A DNA stretch of 64,000 nucleotides from Crossiella sp. CA-258035 (GCF_030064675.1 NZ_CP116413.1:2016001-2080000); one strand, 5' to 3'. Shown: positions 1 to 8,710, counted from the stretch's first letter. Numbers and translations: made by a program. The notes: generated by a model not told the origin, from the sequence alone.

Positions 1-1313
1 CCGAGCAGCAGCGGCTGTTCCTGGACCGGGTCGGCGACACCAGCCGGTTCGCCAGCCTGGCGCAGAACCCGCTGCTGGCGGACAAACCGGACCTGATGCG
101 GCCCGAGCTCCAGCGCTACCAGCAGGTGCACGGCATCTCGGTGCTGGTCACCGACCGGGAGAACCACTTCCTGGTCACCTCCGACGACTCGGTCAAAGTG
201 GACGATCCGCGCATCGCCGAGCGGCTGAAGCTGGCCCTGGCCGGGCGGGTGCCGGAGACCGGCTCCACCCTGATGCCCTGGGACCGCACCCCGCTGGTGC
301 TGGCCGAGCCGGTGCGGGTGGGCGGCGAGGTCCGCGGCGCGGTGGTCACCGTCTCGCCCACCGGCGCGAGCAGGCTGCGGGTGCTGGTCTGGTGGAGCGT
401 GCTGGCGCTGGCCAGCGTGGCCGTGCTGAGCCTGGGCGTGCTGCTCGCGCTGCCCGTGGTGCGCTGGATCCTGCGCCCGGTGCGCCGCCTGGACGAGGCC
501 ACCGGCCGGATGGTGGCCAGCGTGGTCAGCGGCCGCCCGGTGGAGGCCGTCGGCGGCGAGACCGGCCCGCCGGAGCTGCGGCACCTGACCCGCTCCTTCG
601 ACCAGATGGCCGCCAGCGTCAGCGATGTGCTGGCCGCCCAGCGCGCCTTCGTCGCCGACGCCTCGCACCAGCTGCGCAACCCGCTCACCGCGCTCCGGCT
701 GCGGCTGGGCAACCTCGAAGGGCACGTGCACGAGGACTCGGTGGAGCAGCACCACGCGGCCATGGAGGAGACCGTCCGGCTGAACCAGATCCTGGACGAG
801 CTGCTGTCCATGGCGCGGGCCGAGGCCAGCTCGGTCGAGCCGGTGCCCGCCGAGGTGGACGGGGCGGTGGCCGAACGGGTGGACGCCTGGCGGGTGGTCG
901 CGGCCGCGCGCGGCATCGCGCTGTCCACCCGCACCGAGCCGGACCTGTTCGCGCTGGCCCCGCCGCGCGGGGTGGAGACGGTGCTGGACGCGCTGCTGGA
1001 CAACGCGCTCAAGTTCAGCCCCGACCACTCCTCGGTCGTGGTCAGCGCGGAGCAGTCCGGCCAGCACGTGGTGCTCACCGTGCGCGACCACGGGCCGGGG
1101 CTCACCGCGGAGGAGCTGGAGCGGGCCACCGACCGGTTCTGGCGCTCGCCCAGCCACCAGAACATCACCGGCTCCGGCCTCGGCCTGGCCATCGTGCGCC
1201 GGGTGGTGGAACGGGCGGGCGGCGCGGTCCGCCTGGAGCTGCCCGAGGGCGGCGGCCTGGCCGTGGTGGTCGAGCTGCCGGTGATCGAGTTCGAGCCCCT
1301 GGAAGGCGACTAG
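1..1313 (+). CDS. Sensor histidine kinase, 5' end outside window
   Basis: Membrane sensor kinase of a two-component system. The frame is open from base 3, so the N-terminus (first membrane segment and part of the sensor domain) lies upstream. Visible in order: an extracytoplasmic sensor region, one transmembrane segment near bases 385-470, a HAMP linker, the HisKA dimerisation helix with phospho-acceptor His in ASHQLRNPLTAL (codon 666-668), then HATPase_c with the N box DNALKFSP, the G1 box DHGPGL and the G2 box GSGLGLAIV. The response regulator is not in the window and probably lies upstream. The stop overlaps the convergent TAXI gene by 4 bases. The kinase call is secure; the ligand is unknown. 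The neighbouring orphan TAXI protein is a candidate accessory sensor. Confidence 0.92.
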   Translation, partial: EQQRLFLDRVGDTSRFASLAQNPLLADKPDLMRPELQRYQQVHGISVLVTDRENHFLVTSDDSVKVDDPRIAERLKLALAGRVPETGSTLMPWDRTPLVLAEPVRVGGEVRGAVVTVSPTGASRLRVLVWWSVLALASVAVLSLGVLLALPVVRWILRPVRRLDEATGRMVASVVSGRPVEAVGGETGPPELRHLTRSFDQMAASVSDVLAAQRAFVADASHQLRNPLTALRLRLGNLEGHVHEDSVEQHHAAMEETVRLNQILDELLSMARAEASSVEPVPAEVDGAVAERVDAWRVVAAARGIALSTRTEPDLFALAPPRGVETVLDALLDNALKFSPDHSSVVVSAEQSGQHVVLTVRDHGPGLTAEELERATDRFWRSPSHQNITGSGLGLAIVRRVVERAGGAVRLELPEGGGLAVVVELPVIEFEPLEGD

Positions 1314-2248
1314 ACCTTCGTCCCCCGGTAGTAGCGCAAGGCCCCCTCGTGCAGGTCGATCGGGGCGGTCTCGATCGCCGAGCGGGTGTCCAGGGACAGC
1401 GCCACCTGGTTCGCCCTGATCAGGTCGTCCCTGGCGGCGAACATGCCCTCGGTGAGCGCGGCCGCGGTGTCGGCGGCCAGCGCCTCGGTGGTCAGCAGGA
1501 AGTTGCGCACCACCAGCGTGGTGATCGGGCCGTTGTGCATGCCGTAGGTGGAGGCGGGCACGGTGGCGCTGCCGTAGACGGAGGAATATTTGTCCAGCAG
1601 TCCGGGCAGCACATCGCTCAGGTCGATCATCCGCAGCGACAGGCTCGCCGCCGCCTCGCGCACCGTCGGGGTGGGCAGGCCGCCGGACCAGAAGAACCCG
1701 TCCAACTCGCCGCGCTTGAGCGCGATGATCGAGTCCTGGAGGTCGGTCGGCGACTGGCGCAGGTCCGCCGCGGAGAGTTTCGCCTGCTCGAGCAGCCGGT
1801 CGGCGATCAAGCGGGTGCCCGACTCGGCCGAGCCGGTGGCGATCCGCAGCCCGCGCAGGTCGGCCAGCCTGGTGGCCGGGATCTCCGCGCGGACGATCAC
1901 GTGGAAGAAGTCGTCGTGCATCCGGGCCAGCGCGCGCAGCCGCCGGTTCGGGCGCTGCTGGTCGAAGGCGCGCACCGCGGCGTCGGCGGCGGCGAAGGCC
2001 AGGTCGGCCTCGCCCGCCTCCAGCTTGCCCAGCGCGTCCACCGAGCCCGCGGTGGGCAGCACGGTCGGCCTCGGCATGCCCAGGTCCCGCTCCCAGGCCC
2101 CGGACAGCGCCTTGCCCAGCTGGTAGTAGACACCCGCGGTGCCACCGGTGGCGATGGTCAGCCGCACGCCCTCCAACTGCCCACCGCAGCCACCCAGGGT
2201 GAGCGCGGTGGCCATGGCGAGCAGCAGACTCAGGAGTCGGCGGGACAC
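1310..2248 (-). CDS. TAXI-family TRAP solute-binding lipoprotein (orphan)
   Basis: Periplasmic-type binding protein of the TRAP-associated extracytoplasmic immunogenic (TAXI) family, 312 aa. It starts with a lipoprotein signal peptide ending in the lipobox LGGC (Cys21), so it should be anchored outside the membrane. The TIATGGTAGVYYQLG segment near residues 31-45 is the family hallmark, followed by the GLRIATGSAESGTR binding motif. No TRAP membrane subunits (DctQM) lie nearby, so transport by this protein alone is unlikely. Start GTG 2248 is preceded by CAGGAT (2255-2260) with a 6-base spacer, as in a leaderless promoter. It converges on the kinase gene with a 4-base CTAG overlap, which suggests the pair forms a sensory unit (inference). 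Confidence 0.88.
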   Translation of the reverse strand: MSRRLLSLLLAMATALTLGGCGGQLEGVRLTIATGGTAGVYYQLGKALSGAWERDLGMPRPTVLPTAGSVDALGKLEAGEADLAFAAADAAVRAFDQQRPNRRLRALARMHDDFFHVIVRAEIPATRLADLRGLRIATGSAESGTRLIADRLLEQAKLSAADLRQSPTDLQDSIIALKRGELDGFFWSGGLPTPTVREAAASLSLRMIDLSDVLPGLLDKYSSVYGSATVPASTYGMHNGPITTLVVRNFLLTTEALAADTAAALTEGMFAARDDLIRANQVALSLDTRSAIETAPIDLHEGALRYYRGTKV

Positions 2249-2318
2249 CGGTTCATCCTGCCAGGCGGAGCGCTCTACCCTGGACTCTTGAACCGGGAAA
2301 CCGGGAAAGGACGAGCGG

Positions 2319-3797
2319 GTGACACGCAGCTACCAGATCCGTACCTACGGTTGTCAGATGAACGTGCACGACTCCGAACGGCTCGCGGGCCTGATGGAGG
2401 ACGCGGGATACGTGCGCGCCGCCGACGACAACGCCGACATCGTCGTGTTCAACACCTGCGCGGTGCGGGAGAACGCGGACAACCGGCTGTACGGCAACCT
2501 GGGGCACCTGCGCCCGGTCAAGGACGCGCACCCCGGCATGCAGATCGCGGTCGGCGGCTGCCTCGCGCAGAAGGACCGCGGCGAGATCGTCAAGCGCGCG
2601 CCCTGGGTGGACGTGGTCTTCGGCACGCACAACATCGGCTCGCTGCCGGTGCTGCTGGAACGCGCCCGGCACAACGCCGAGGCCCAGGTGGAGATCCTGG
2701 AGTCCCTCGAAACCTTCCCGTCCACCCTGCCCGCCCGGCGCGACTCCGCGCACTCGGCCTGGGTGTCGATCTCGGTGGGCTGCAACAACACCTGCACCTT
2801 CTGCATCGTGCCCGCCCTGCGCGGCAAGGAGAAGGACCGCCGCCCCGGCGACATCCTGGCCGAGGTGCAGGCCCTGGTCGCCGAGGGCGTGCTGGAGGTG
2901 ACCCTGCTCGGGCAGAACGTCAACTCCTACGGCGCCGAGTTCGGCCAGCGCACCGCCTTCTCCGAGCTGCTGCGCGCCTGCGGCGAGATCGACGGCTTGG
3001 AGCGGGTCCGGTTCACCTCCCCGCACCCCAGGGACTTCACCGACGACGTCATCGCCGCCATGGCCGAGACGCCGAACGTGTGCCCGCAGCTGCACATGCC
3101 CTTGCAGTCCGGCTCCGACCGGGTGCTCAAGGCGATGCGCCGCTCCTACCGCAGCGACCGCTACCTGTCCATTGTGGACAAGGTGCGGGCCGCGATCCCG
3201 GACGCGGCGATCACCACCGACATCATCGTCGGCTTCCCCGGCGAGACCGAGGAGGACTTCCAGGGCACCCTGGACGTGGTCGCGGCCTCCCGGTTCTCCT
3301 CCGCCTTCACCTTCCAGTACTCCAAGCGTCCCGGCACCCCCGCGGCGACCATGGACGGCCAGCTGCCCAAGCAGGTCGTGCAGGAGCGCTACGAGCGGCT
3401 GATCGCGTTGCAGGAGCAGATCTCCTGGGACCTCAACCGCGAGCAGGAAGGCCGCGTGGTCGAGGTCGTGGTGTCCGAGGGCGAGGGCCGCAAGGACACC
3501 GCCACCCGCCGCCTGTCCGGCCGGGCCCGCGACGGCCGCCTGGTGCACTTCAACCCGGCCGGCGCGGCCGACGGCGAGATCCGGCCGGGTGACGTGGTCA
3601 CCACCGCGATCACCTACGGCGCCCCGCACAACCTGATCGCCGACGGCGACCTGCTCTCCCACCGCCGCACCAGGGCCGGTGACAACTGGGCGGAAGGCAA
3701 GCGCCCCAAGACTTCCGGCGTGACCCTGGGCCTGCCGTCCTTCGGCGCCCCGGCCACGCCCCAGCCCGCGGCGGTGAGTGGATGCGGCAGCCGATGA
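2319..3797 (+). CDS. miaB: tRNA-2-methylthio-N6-dimethylallyladenosine synthase MiaB
   Basis: Radical-SAM methylthiotransferase that adds the 2-methylthio group to i6A37 of tRNAs reading UNN codons; 492 aa, cytoplasmic. UPF0004 domain with auxiliary-cluster cysteines Cys12, Cys47 and Cys81. The radical-SAM CxxxCxxC is Cys155, Cys159 and Cys162 in [11 protein letters not shown]-terminal TRAM domain with a basic tail follows. GTG start behind AAAGGA. The next gene starts inside its stop codon (ATGA at 3794-3797), so the two are probably translationally coupled. miaA, which makes its i6A substrate, lies 10 kb downstream as in mycobacteria. Confidence 0.96.
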   Translation: MTRSYQIRTYGCQMNVHDSERLAGLMEDAGYVRAADDNADIVVFNTCAVRENADNRLYGNLGHLRPVKDAHPGMQIAVGGCLAQKDRGEIVKRAPWVDVVFGTHNIGSLPVLLERARHNAEAQVEILESLETFPSTLPARRDSAHSAWVSISVGCNNTCTFCIVPALRGKEKDRRPGDILAEVQALVAEGVLEVTLLGQNVNSYGAEFGQRTAFSELLRACGEIDGLERVRFTSPHPRDFTDDVIAAMAETPNVCPQLHMPLQSGSDRVLKAMRRSYRSDRYLSIVDKVRAAIPDAAITTDIIVGFPGETEEDFQGTLDVVAASRFSSAFTFQYSKRPGTPAATMDGQLPKQVVQERYERLIALQEQISWDLNREQEGRVVEVVVSEGEGRKDTATRRLSGRARDGRLVHFNPAGAADGEIRPGDVVTTAITYGAPHNLIADGDLLSHRRTRAGDNWAEGKRPKTSGVTLGLPSFGAPATPQPAAVSGCGSR

Positions 3798-4282
3798 ACG
3801 CCGGGGCGCAGGACGGACGGGATGACATGGCTGAGTTCGCCGAGGAGCTGAAGCAGGTCGAGCGCCGGGTGGTGCGCCGGGTCGAACCCGCGCCGCGCAG
3901 CGCCATGGTGATCGCGGGCGCGGTGCTCGTGCTGCTGGTCTCGGCGCTGCTGCCCTGGGTCGGCGACGCGGCCGGCTGGCAGGTGCTGCTCGGCCAGACC
4001 GACCCGGCGCTCAAGATCGGCGTGCTGCCCAGGCTGTTCGGCGGCTTCGCGGTCTTCTTCGGCGTGCTGCTCACCGCGGCCACGCTCAGCCTGCGCCTGT
4101 GGGCGCTGGCCTGGGTGTCCACGCTGGGCTGCTGGCTGTCGGTGATGCTGGGCCTGCTCTCGGTGTGGACCCGGCAGACCGTGTTCCAGGCCCCCGGCCC
4201 CGGCGTCGGGCTCTACGTGGCGGTGCTGCCGCTGGCGGTGCTCGGCATCCAGTGGTTCCGGCTGTCCTGGTCCCGCCCGTAA
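3794..4282 (+). CDS. Membrane protein, Rv2732c-like
   Basis: Hypothetical integral membrane protein of 162 aa with a charged cytoplasmic N-terminus (about 35 residues) and four predicted hydrophobic segments (roughly residues 35-55, 73-93, 97-123 and 133-152). The start chosen is the ATG overlapping the miaB stop (ATGA). An in-frame ATG at 3782 would give four more residues. Its position directly after miaB matches the mycobacterial Rv2733c-Rv2732c order, which supports orthology. No catalytic motif is visible and no function is assigned. Confidence 0.82.
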   Translation: MNAGAQDGRDDMAEFAEELKQVERRVVRRVEPAPRSAMVIAGAVLVLLVSALLPWVGDAAGWQVLLGQTDPALKIGVLPRLFGGFAVFFGVLLTAATLSLRLWALAWVSTLGCWLSVMLGLLSVWTRQTVFQAPGPGVGLYVAVLPLAVLGIQWFRLSWSRP

Positions 4283-4332
4283 AACGTCAACGCCGTAAAT
4301 TGTAAATTCTGTTCGGCCGCGCGGATTTCTCC

Positions 4333-4361
4333 TAGGCTCGGAATTGTCACCAAGCAATTCC
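4333..4361 (+). promoter_or_regulatory. Putative -10 and inverted repeat ahead of subtilase gene
   Basis: TAGGCT (4333-4338) fits an actinobacterial -10, about 40 bases before the start codon. Just after it, GGAATTG and CAATTCC (4340-4346 and 4355-4361) are perfect 7-base arms around 8 bases. Lying at the likely transcription start, this could be a repressor operator or a short 5' hairpin. No -35 is evident. Confidence 0.35.
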
Positions 4362-4377
4362 CTGCCAAGGAGAAACA

Positions 4378-5541
4378 ATGTCGAAAACCACCCGTGCGCT
4401 CAGCCTCGCAGCGCTGACCGCACTCGCCGTCAGCGGCCTCGCGGCCCTGCCCGCCCAGGCCGCCGAGGGCGCGGTCCGGGGCGCCGACTCGGCCACCGCG
4501 GTGCCCGGCAGCTACCTGGTCGTGCTCAACGGCCAGGCCGCCCCGGCCGACTTGTCAGCCAAGGTGAACGCCCAGGTCAGACGAACATTCTCGGCCGCTC
4601 TGAACGGCTTCGAGGTCACCGCCGACGCCCGCGCCGCCCGCCGCCTGGCCGCGGACCCGAACGTGGCCTACGTCGAGCAGAACCAGGTGGTCTCGCTGAC
4701 CGCCACCCAGCCCAACCCGCCGTCCTGGGGCCTGGACCGCATCGACCAGCGCAACCTCCCCCTGAACAACTCCTACACCTACCCGAACACCGCGGCGAAT
4801 GTGCACATCTACATTCTCGACACCGGAATCCGGGCCAGTCATCAGCAGTTCTCCGGCCGGGTCGGAAATGGCTACGACTTCGTCGACAACGACACCAACC
4901 CGGACGACGCCAACGGCCACGGCACACACGTCGCGGGCACCGCGGCCGGCACCGGCTACGGCGTGGCCAAGGGCGCGAAGCTGCACGGCGTCCGGGTGCT
5001 CAACGCCCAGGGCAGCGGCACCACCGCCGGCGTGATCGCGGGCGTGGACTGGATCACCAAGAACGCGGTGAAGCCCGCGGTGGCCAACGTCAGCCTGGGC
5101 GGCGGCGTGTCCGCCACCCTGGACGCCGCCGTGCAGCGCTCGATCGCCGCCGGCGTGACCTACTCGATCGCCGCGGGCAACAACGGCGTGGACGCGGTGA
5201 ACAACTCCCCGGCCAGGGTCGAGCAGGCCATCACGGTCGGCGCGACCAGCCGCACCGACGCCAGGGCCAGCTGGTCCGCCTTCGGCCCCAGGGTCGACCT
5301 GTTCGCCCCGGGCGTGGACATCACCTCGTCCTGGCGTACCGGCGACACCGCCACCTACACCGGCAGCGGCACCAGCTTCGCCGCCCCACACGTCACCGGC
5401 GCCGCCGCCCTGTACCTCTCCGCCAACCCGGCCGCCACCCCGCAACAGGTCCGCGACGCCCTGGTCGCCGCCGCCACCCCCGGCAAGGTCACCAGCCCCG
5501 GCACAGGTTCCCCCAACCGCCTCCTCCACACCCCCGCCTAA
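4378..5541 (+). CDS. Secreted S8 subtilisin-family peptidase (proteinase K/aqualysin type)
   Basis: Extracellular serine endopeptidase, 387 aa. Sec signal peptide at residues 1-29 ending AQAAE, then an I9 inhibitor propeptide (about 43-108, PGSYLVVLNG to VEQNQVV), then the catalytic domain. Triad: Asp148 (ILDTG), His181 (GHGTHVAGT) and Ser333 (GTSFAAPHVTG), with oxyanion Asn268 in AAGNNG. It lacks a C-terminal P-domain or other accessory module. Strong AAGGAG (4367-4372) six bases before ATG. Single gene ending in a dense inverted-repeat region. Likely a nutritional protease, presumably secreted as a zymogen that cleaves its own propeptide. Confidence 0.94.
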   Translation: MSKTTRALSLAALTALAVSGLAALPAQAAEGAVRGADSATAVPGSYLVVLNGQAAPADLSAKVNAQVRRTFSAALNGFEVTADARAARRLAADPNVAYVEQNQVVSLTATQPNPPSWGLDRIDQRNLPLNNSYTYPNTAANVHIYILDTGIRASHQQFSGRVGNGYDFVDNDTNPDDANGHGTHVAGTAAGTGYGVAKGAKLHGVRVLNAQGSGTTAGVIAGVDWITKNAVKPAVANVSLGGGVSATLDAAVQRSIAAGVTYSIAAGNNGVDAVNNSPARVEQAITVGATSRTDARASWSAFGPRVDLFAPGVDITSSWRTGDTATYTGSGTSFAAPHVTGAAALYLSANPAATPQQVRDALVAAATPGKVTSPGTGSPNRLLHTPA

Positions 5542-5543
5542 CC

Positions 5544-5712
5544 GCCAACACCCCGTCCATAACCGCCAACACCCCGTCCCACTCCGGCCAACACAGCGTC
5601 CACAACGGCCAACACGCCGCCCATAACGGCCAACACGCCCGGGAGGACCTCCTCCCGGGCGTGTTGGCCGTTTTCGTACGGGGTGTTGGCTGGAGTGGGA
5701 CAGGGTGTTGGC
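5544..5712. repeat. Helically phased GCCAACAC array 1
   Basis: Eight copies of the octamer GCCAACAC in the gap between two convergent genes. Forward copies begin at 5544, 5565, 5587, 5608 and 5629. Reverse copies (GTGTTGGC) begin at 5661, 5683 and 5705. Spacing is 21-22 bases throughout, two turns of B-DNA. The bases between copies vary, with GTACG recurring in one. A second array with the same unit lies at 35211-35444. It is not CRISPR: the conserved unit and the spacers are far too short. Confidence 0.85.
5625..5672. terminator. Bidirectional terminator hairpin with 23-bp perfect stem
   Basis: Arms 5625-5647 and 5650-5672 are exact reverse complements with only two bases between them. In RNA the top few pairs would open to form the loop. 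The right arm runs into TTTT, and the whole sits between convergent genes. The stem incorporates one forward and one reverse unit of the GCCAACAC array. Confidence 0.75.
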
Positions 5713-5721
5713 TGTTGTGGG

Positions 5722-6666
5722 TCAGACCGGGATGCCGTCCCAGCGGATGGCGAAGGTGCGGGGGCCGATGTCCTGGGCGGTGGCGTGCACCGAGCCGGAG
5801 GGCGAGACGGACAGGGCCCGGCGGCGGGTGCCGGTCGGCGAGCTGAGCGGGCTGGTGACCTGGTAGGCGCGTTGCGGCAGGGCGTCCGGGTGGAAGCGGA
5901 TCTCGGCCAGGTAGTCGCGGACCGGGCGGCGGAACTTGCGGCAGAACATCTCGCCCTGGCGGGGCGGCGAGCCCGCCGGGCTGAGGATCTCGAACTCCAT
6001 CATCACCGTCTCGCCCCTGGCCAGCGGGGCGTCGAAGAGCAGCTCGGCGGCCATCAGCCCGCTCTCCGGATCGACCGCGACCGTGCCCAGCCGGCAGTGC
6101 CGCAACGGGACCAGGTCGGCGGCCAGGCCGCGTGGGTGCCGCGGGTCGAAGACCACCAGCCAGCGGTCCGCGCCGTCGGCGTCGGCGCGCAGCACCTGCT
6201 TGACCCGCAGGCTCCGCTGCCGCCCGTCCGCGCCGACCTCGACCAGGTCGTGCTGGCTCAGCCTGGTCAGCAGACCGTCCGAGCTGGTGTCCACAGTGGA
6301 CAGCAGCGCGCCGAGTCGGTCCGGGCGGGACCAGAGCTGTTCCACCGGCGGCGCGGGAACCGGGGTCATGGCGTGCCTGCCGCGCGGGCGGGGCGGGCCG
6401 ACCAGGATGCGCAGCGCGGCCTCCGGCAGCCCGAGCACGGACTCCAGGTGCGCCAGCACCAGGAAGGAGTCCTCGCGTTCGGGCTGGCGGCGGCCGGACT
6501 GCCAGTTGCTCAGGGTCGCCACGCTCACCGCGGCGCCGCGGACGCGTAATCGGTGCCGCACCCGGTCCAGGCTCAGGCCGCTGGCCTGGATCGCGGCGCG
6601 CAGCGCGGCCGGGAACGGTCCGGTGCGGAGCAGGGTGGGCAGGTCGGGGGAAACGGCCAGCGTCAT
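5722..6666 (-). CDS. XRE-family helix-turn-helix regulator
   Basis: 314 aa DNA-binding protein. An N-terminal HTH (about residues 20-65) contains SVATLSNWQSGRRQPER, the recognition-helix region typical of XRE/Cro folds. A long C-terminal region with no recognised enzymatic motif follows and is probably a ligand or partner domain. No good ribosome binding site is seen before ATG 6666. A 24-codon cysteine-type leader peptide lies 50 bases upstream on the same strand under a strong promoter, so expression is probably attenuated. Target genes are unknown; the downstream side is the repeat array and terminator. Confidence 0.75.
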   Translation of the reverse strand: MTLAVSPDLPTLLRTGPFPAALRAAIQASGLSLDRVRHRLRVRGAAVSVATLSNWQSGRRQPEREDSFLVLAHLESVLGLPEAALRILVGPPRPRGRHAMTPVPAPPVEQLWSRPDRLGALLSTVDTSSDGLLTRLSQHDLVEVGADGRQRSLRVKQVLRADADGADRWLVVFDPRHPRGLAADLVPLRHCRLGTVAVDPESGLMAAELLFDAPLARGETVMMEFEILSPAGSPPRQGEMFCRKFRRPVRDYLAEIRFHPDALPQRAYQVTSPLSSPTGTRRRALSVSPSGSVHATAQDIGPRTFAIRWDGIPV

Positions 6667-6716
6667 GGAGTTGGTCCCGTCAGTCTCTGGTGGCAGGGGA
6701 GACTCGCGTTACGGGA

Positions 6717-6791
6717 TCAGCGACAGGCCGCGGAAGCCACCCGGACGAGGTCGATGTGACCCCGGGTGGTCAGGAATGCCTGCGGTGCCAT
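6717..6791 (-). CDS. Putative cysteine-type leader peptide (attenuator)
   Basis: A 24-codon ORF ending in HIDLVRVASAACR then TGA. The basic-H-[IV]-D-L-x-R-V-A-S-A-x-C-R pattern is that of the small actinobacterial leader peptides found ahead of cysteine and sulfate assimilation genes, where ribosome stalling at Cys tunes the downstream message. It has a clear promoter placing transcription start at or next to the ATG, so the leader is probably leaderless itself. The next gene downstream is the XRE regulator rather than a sulfur enzyme, which is unusual. The ORF is short, but peptide pattern and promoter agree. Confidence 0.72.
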   Translation of the reverse strand: MAPQAFLTTRGHIDLVRVASAACR

Positions 6792-6798
6792 GGGTTCG

Positions 6799-6828
6799 AC
6801 GCTAGGGGCGATCGTTTCGAGGTGTCAA
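6799..6828 (-). promoter_or_regulatory. Promoter of leader peptide / XRE transcript
   Basis: On the minus strand: -35 TTGACA (6823-6828), an 18-base spacer, -10 TAGCGT (6799-6804), then 7 bases to the ATG of the leader peptide. This is among the best consensus promoters seen in the window. Confidence 0.75.
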
Positions 6829-7010
6829 CGGGCTCTCAGCCCCTGGACGCCTGGCCGCGTTCCTGGTGGCCAGGTACGCAGCCAGGCTCGCCAGACGGCC
6901 CAGTGGCGGCGGGAATGCGTTCTCCCGTGGCGGCGGGAGACTTGCAATCCTGGGCCAGCACACCGCCGATCGATGCGGGCCATCCGAGTGATGTGGTTAG
7001 GCCATCGGCA
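6829..7010. other. Non-coding gap with 11-bp direct repeat
   Basis: The gap between the XRE gene and the GH27 gene runs from 6667 to 7010. Apart from the leader peptide and its promoter, the only structure seen is the direct repeat TGGCGGCGGGA at 6904-6914 and 6928-6938, 24 bases apart. It lies upstream of the leader promoter and could be an activator site. No gene is supported. Confidence 0.4.
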
Positions 7011-8666
7011 TCAGGCGCAGGTCAACTTGGCCTCCGCCCAGTCCGCGTGGTCGTGGTTGATGTTGTCCCCGCCGTCGGTGACCACCAGCCGAAGCGCTTC
7101 CGCGCCAACGACATCCGCGGTGATCGCGGTCGGCCCGCTGGCCCCGGTGAGCACCCCGGTGGCCGCCTTCCGGACCCCGTCCGCGTGCACCTCGAACACC
7201 ACCGAGCCGTTGCCGCCCGCCACCTCGTCGTCGATGCCGACCTGCGCGGTGAACGTGGAGCACCGGCGCCCCAGGTACACCGTGACCTCGCTGCGCGCGT
7301 GCACGCCGAGGCCCTTGGCGTAGCTGGTGCCGCCGATGGTCAGCGGCTTGCCGTCACCGGCGGCCTGGTTGCCGTTGCTGCGGTCCTTCTCCGCCGGGCC
7401 CCAGCCGTTGGCCACGCCCTGCCAGTCCAGGTCCGAGACCTGCGAGACACCCGCGGGCGGCGGGGTCTGCGCGCCGACCCGGCTGACCCGGTACATCGCC
7501 GTGCCGTGGGCGGGCACCGAGGCGCTGATCGCGCCGGTGCTGGTGCTGGTGGCCTTGGACCACAGGTCCTTGAGCCGGAAGTTGTTGCCGGACAGGCCGA
7601 TCTCCGCGGCGGTGGTGCTGATGGTCCGGGCCGAGGAGTTCTCGTTGAACAGCGCCACCGCGACATCGCCGTTGGCCAGCGGCTTGGCGATCACGTACGT
7701 GCCACCGGATGCCTTGACCTGCCTGCCCTGCACGCCCTTGGCGTCCTGGTCCACGTCGATGACGTCCTTGTTCAGCAGGGTGGCGAAGTTCTCCTGGCTG
7801 ACCTTGCGCAGGTCCGCGCCGATCAGCAGCGGCGCGGCCATGATCGCCCACAGGCTGAAGTGCGAGCGGTACTCCGTCGGGGTCATGCCGCCGTTGCCGA
7901 CCTCCAGCATGTCCGGGTCGTTCCACGCGCCGGGCTTGGCGTACTGGGCCAGCGGCAGGTTCTTCTTGAAGATCTGCACCATCTTGGCCCAGGTGTCGTT
8001 GATGTCACCGGTGGTGCGCCACAGGTTGCCCACGTCCTGCGCCCACTCCCACGGCTTGTTCTGGCCCCACTCGCAGATGGAGAACACGATCGGGCGGCCG
8101 GTGGCCTTCAGCGCGTCGCGCATCTTGCGGTAGCGCTGCTTGGCGTCCACGCCCTGGTTGTTGCAGTTGTCGTACTTCAGGTAGTCCACGCCCCAGGAGG
8201 CGAACAGCCTGGCGTCCTGCTCCTCGTGGCCGAGGCCGCCGGGGAAGCCGAGCGCGTTGCAGGTCTTGGTGCCCGCACTGGTGTAGATGCCGAACTTGAG
8301 CCCCTTGCTGTGCACGTAGTCGGCGACGAACTTGATGCCGCGCGGGAACCGCTTCGGGTCGGGTTCCAGGTCGCCCTTGGCGTTGCGGGAGGTCTTGGCC
8401 CAGCAGTCGTCGATGTTGACGTACTGGTAGCCCACGTCCTTGAGGCCCTTGCTGACGAAGATGTCAGCCATGTCCATGACCATCTTCTCGTTGAACTCCG
8501 CGCGGCAGTGCGTGGTGTTCCAGTTGTTGAAGCCCATCGGGGGTGTGCGGGCCAGTCCGTTCTCCAGTGCCTCGGCCTGCGGTGCGGCCACGGTGGTCAG
8601 CACGAGCCCGGTCGCGGCGACCACGGTGGACGCCGCGGCTAGCACGGCCGTCAGTCTTCTGCGCAC
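7011..8666 (-). CDS. Secreted GH27 alpha-galactosidase with C-terminal NPCBM domain
   Basis: Hydrolyses terminal alpha-galactosides outside the cell; 551 aa. Start GTG 8666 chosen because GGAGGAAGGAG precedes it and a signal peptide follows (about residues 1-32, ending PQAEA). The GH27 barrel begins TPPMGFNNWN (41-50), with YVNIDDCW (82-89). Nucleophile Asp166 is in YLKYDNC, acid/base Asp221 is in RTTGDINDTW, and NDPDML is at 249-254. A beta-sandwich follows, then a galactose-binding-like NPCBM module (about 425-551). It lies 44 bases after the GH95 gene, probably in one operon. The beta-L-arabinopyranosidase activity known in GH27 cannot be excluded. Confidence 0.93.
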   Translation of the reverse strand: MRRRLTAVLAAASTVVAATGLVLTTVAAPQAEALENGLARTPPMGFNNWNTTHCRAEFNEKMVMDMADIFVSKGLKDVGYQYVNIDDCWAKTSRNAKGDLEPDPKRFPRGIKFVADYVHSKGLKFGIYTSAGTKTCNALGFPGGLGHEEQDARLFASWGVDYLKYDNCNNQGVDAKQRYRKMRDALKATGRPIVFSICEWGQNKPWEWAQDVGNLWRTTGDINDTWAKMVQIFKKNLPLAQYAKPGAWNDPDMLEVGNGGMTPTEYRSHFSLWAIMAAPLLIGADLRKVSQENFATLLNKDVIDVDQDAKGVQGRQVKASGGTYVIAKPLANGDVAVALFNENSSARTISTTAAEIGLSGNNFRLKDLWSKATSTSTGAISASVPAHGTAMYRVSRVGAQTPPPAGVSQVSDLDWQGVANGWGPAEKDRSNGNQAAGDGKPLTIGGTSYAKGLGVHARSEVTVYLGRRCSTFTAQVGIDDEVAGGNGSVVFEVHADGVRKAATGVLTGASGPTAITADVVGAEALRLVVTDGGDNINHDHADWAEAKLTCA

Positions 8667-8710
8667 GACAACTCCTTCCTCCGGCAACGGGTTTCGCGGC
8701 GGCGAGGTGA

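Noticed and set aside
392-3592. 1066-codon plus-strand ORF across kinase, TAXI gene and miaB
   Set aside because: Out-of-frame read-through of three supported genes with Arg/Gly/Ala-rich nonsense translation.
3610-4378. Minus-strand ORFs over the miaB end and the Rv2732c-like gene
   Set aside because: Antisense to genes with overlapping stop/start coupling and conserved synteny.
5544-5712. CRISPR array
   Set aside because: Conserved unit is only 8-9 bases, the spacing leaves 13 variable bases, units occur in both orientations and no cas genes are present.
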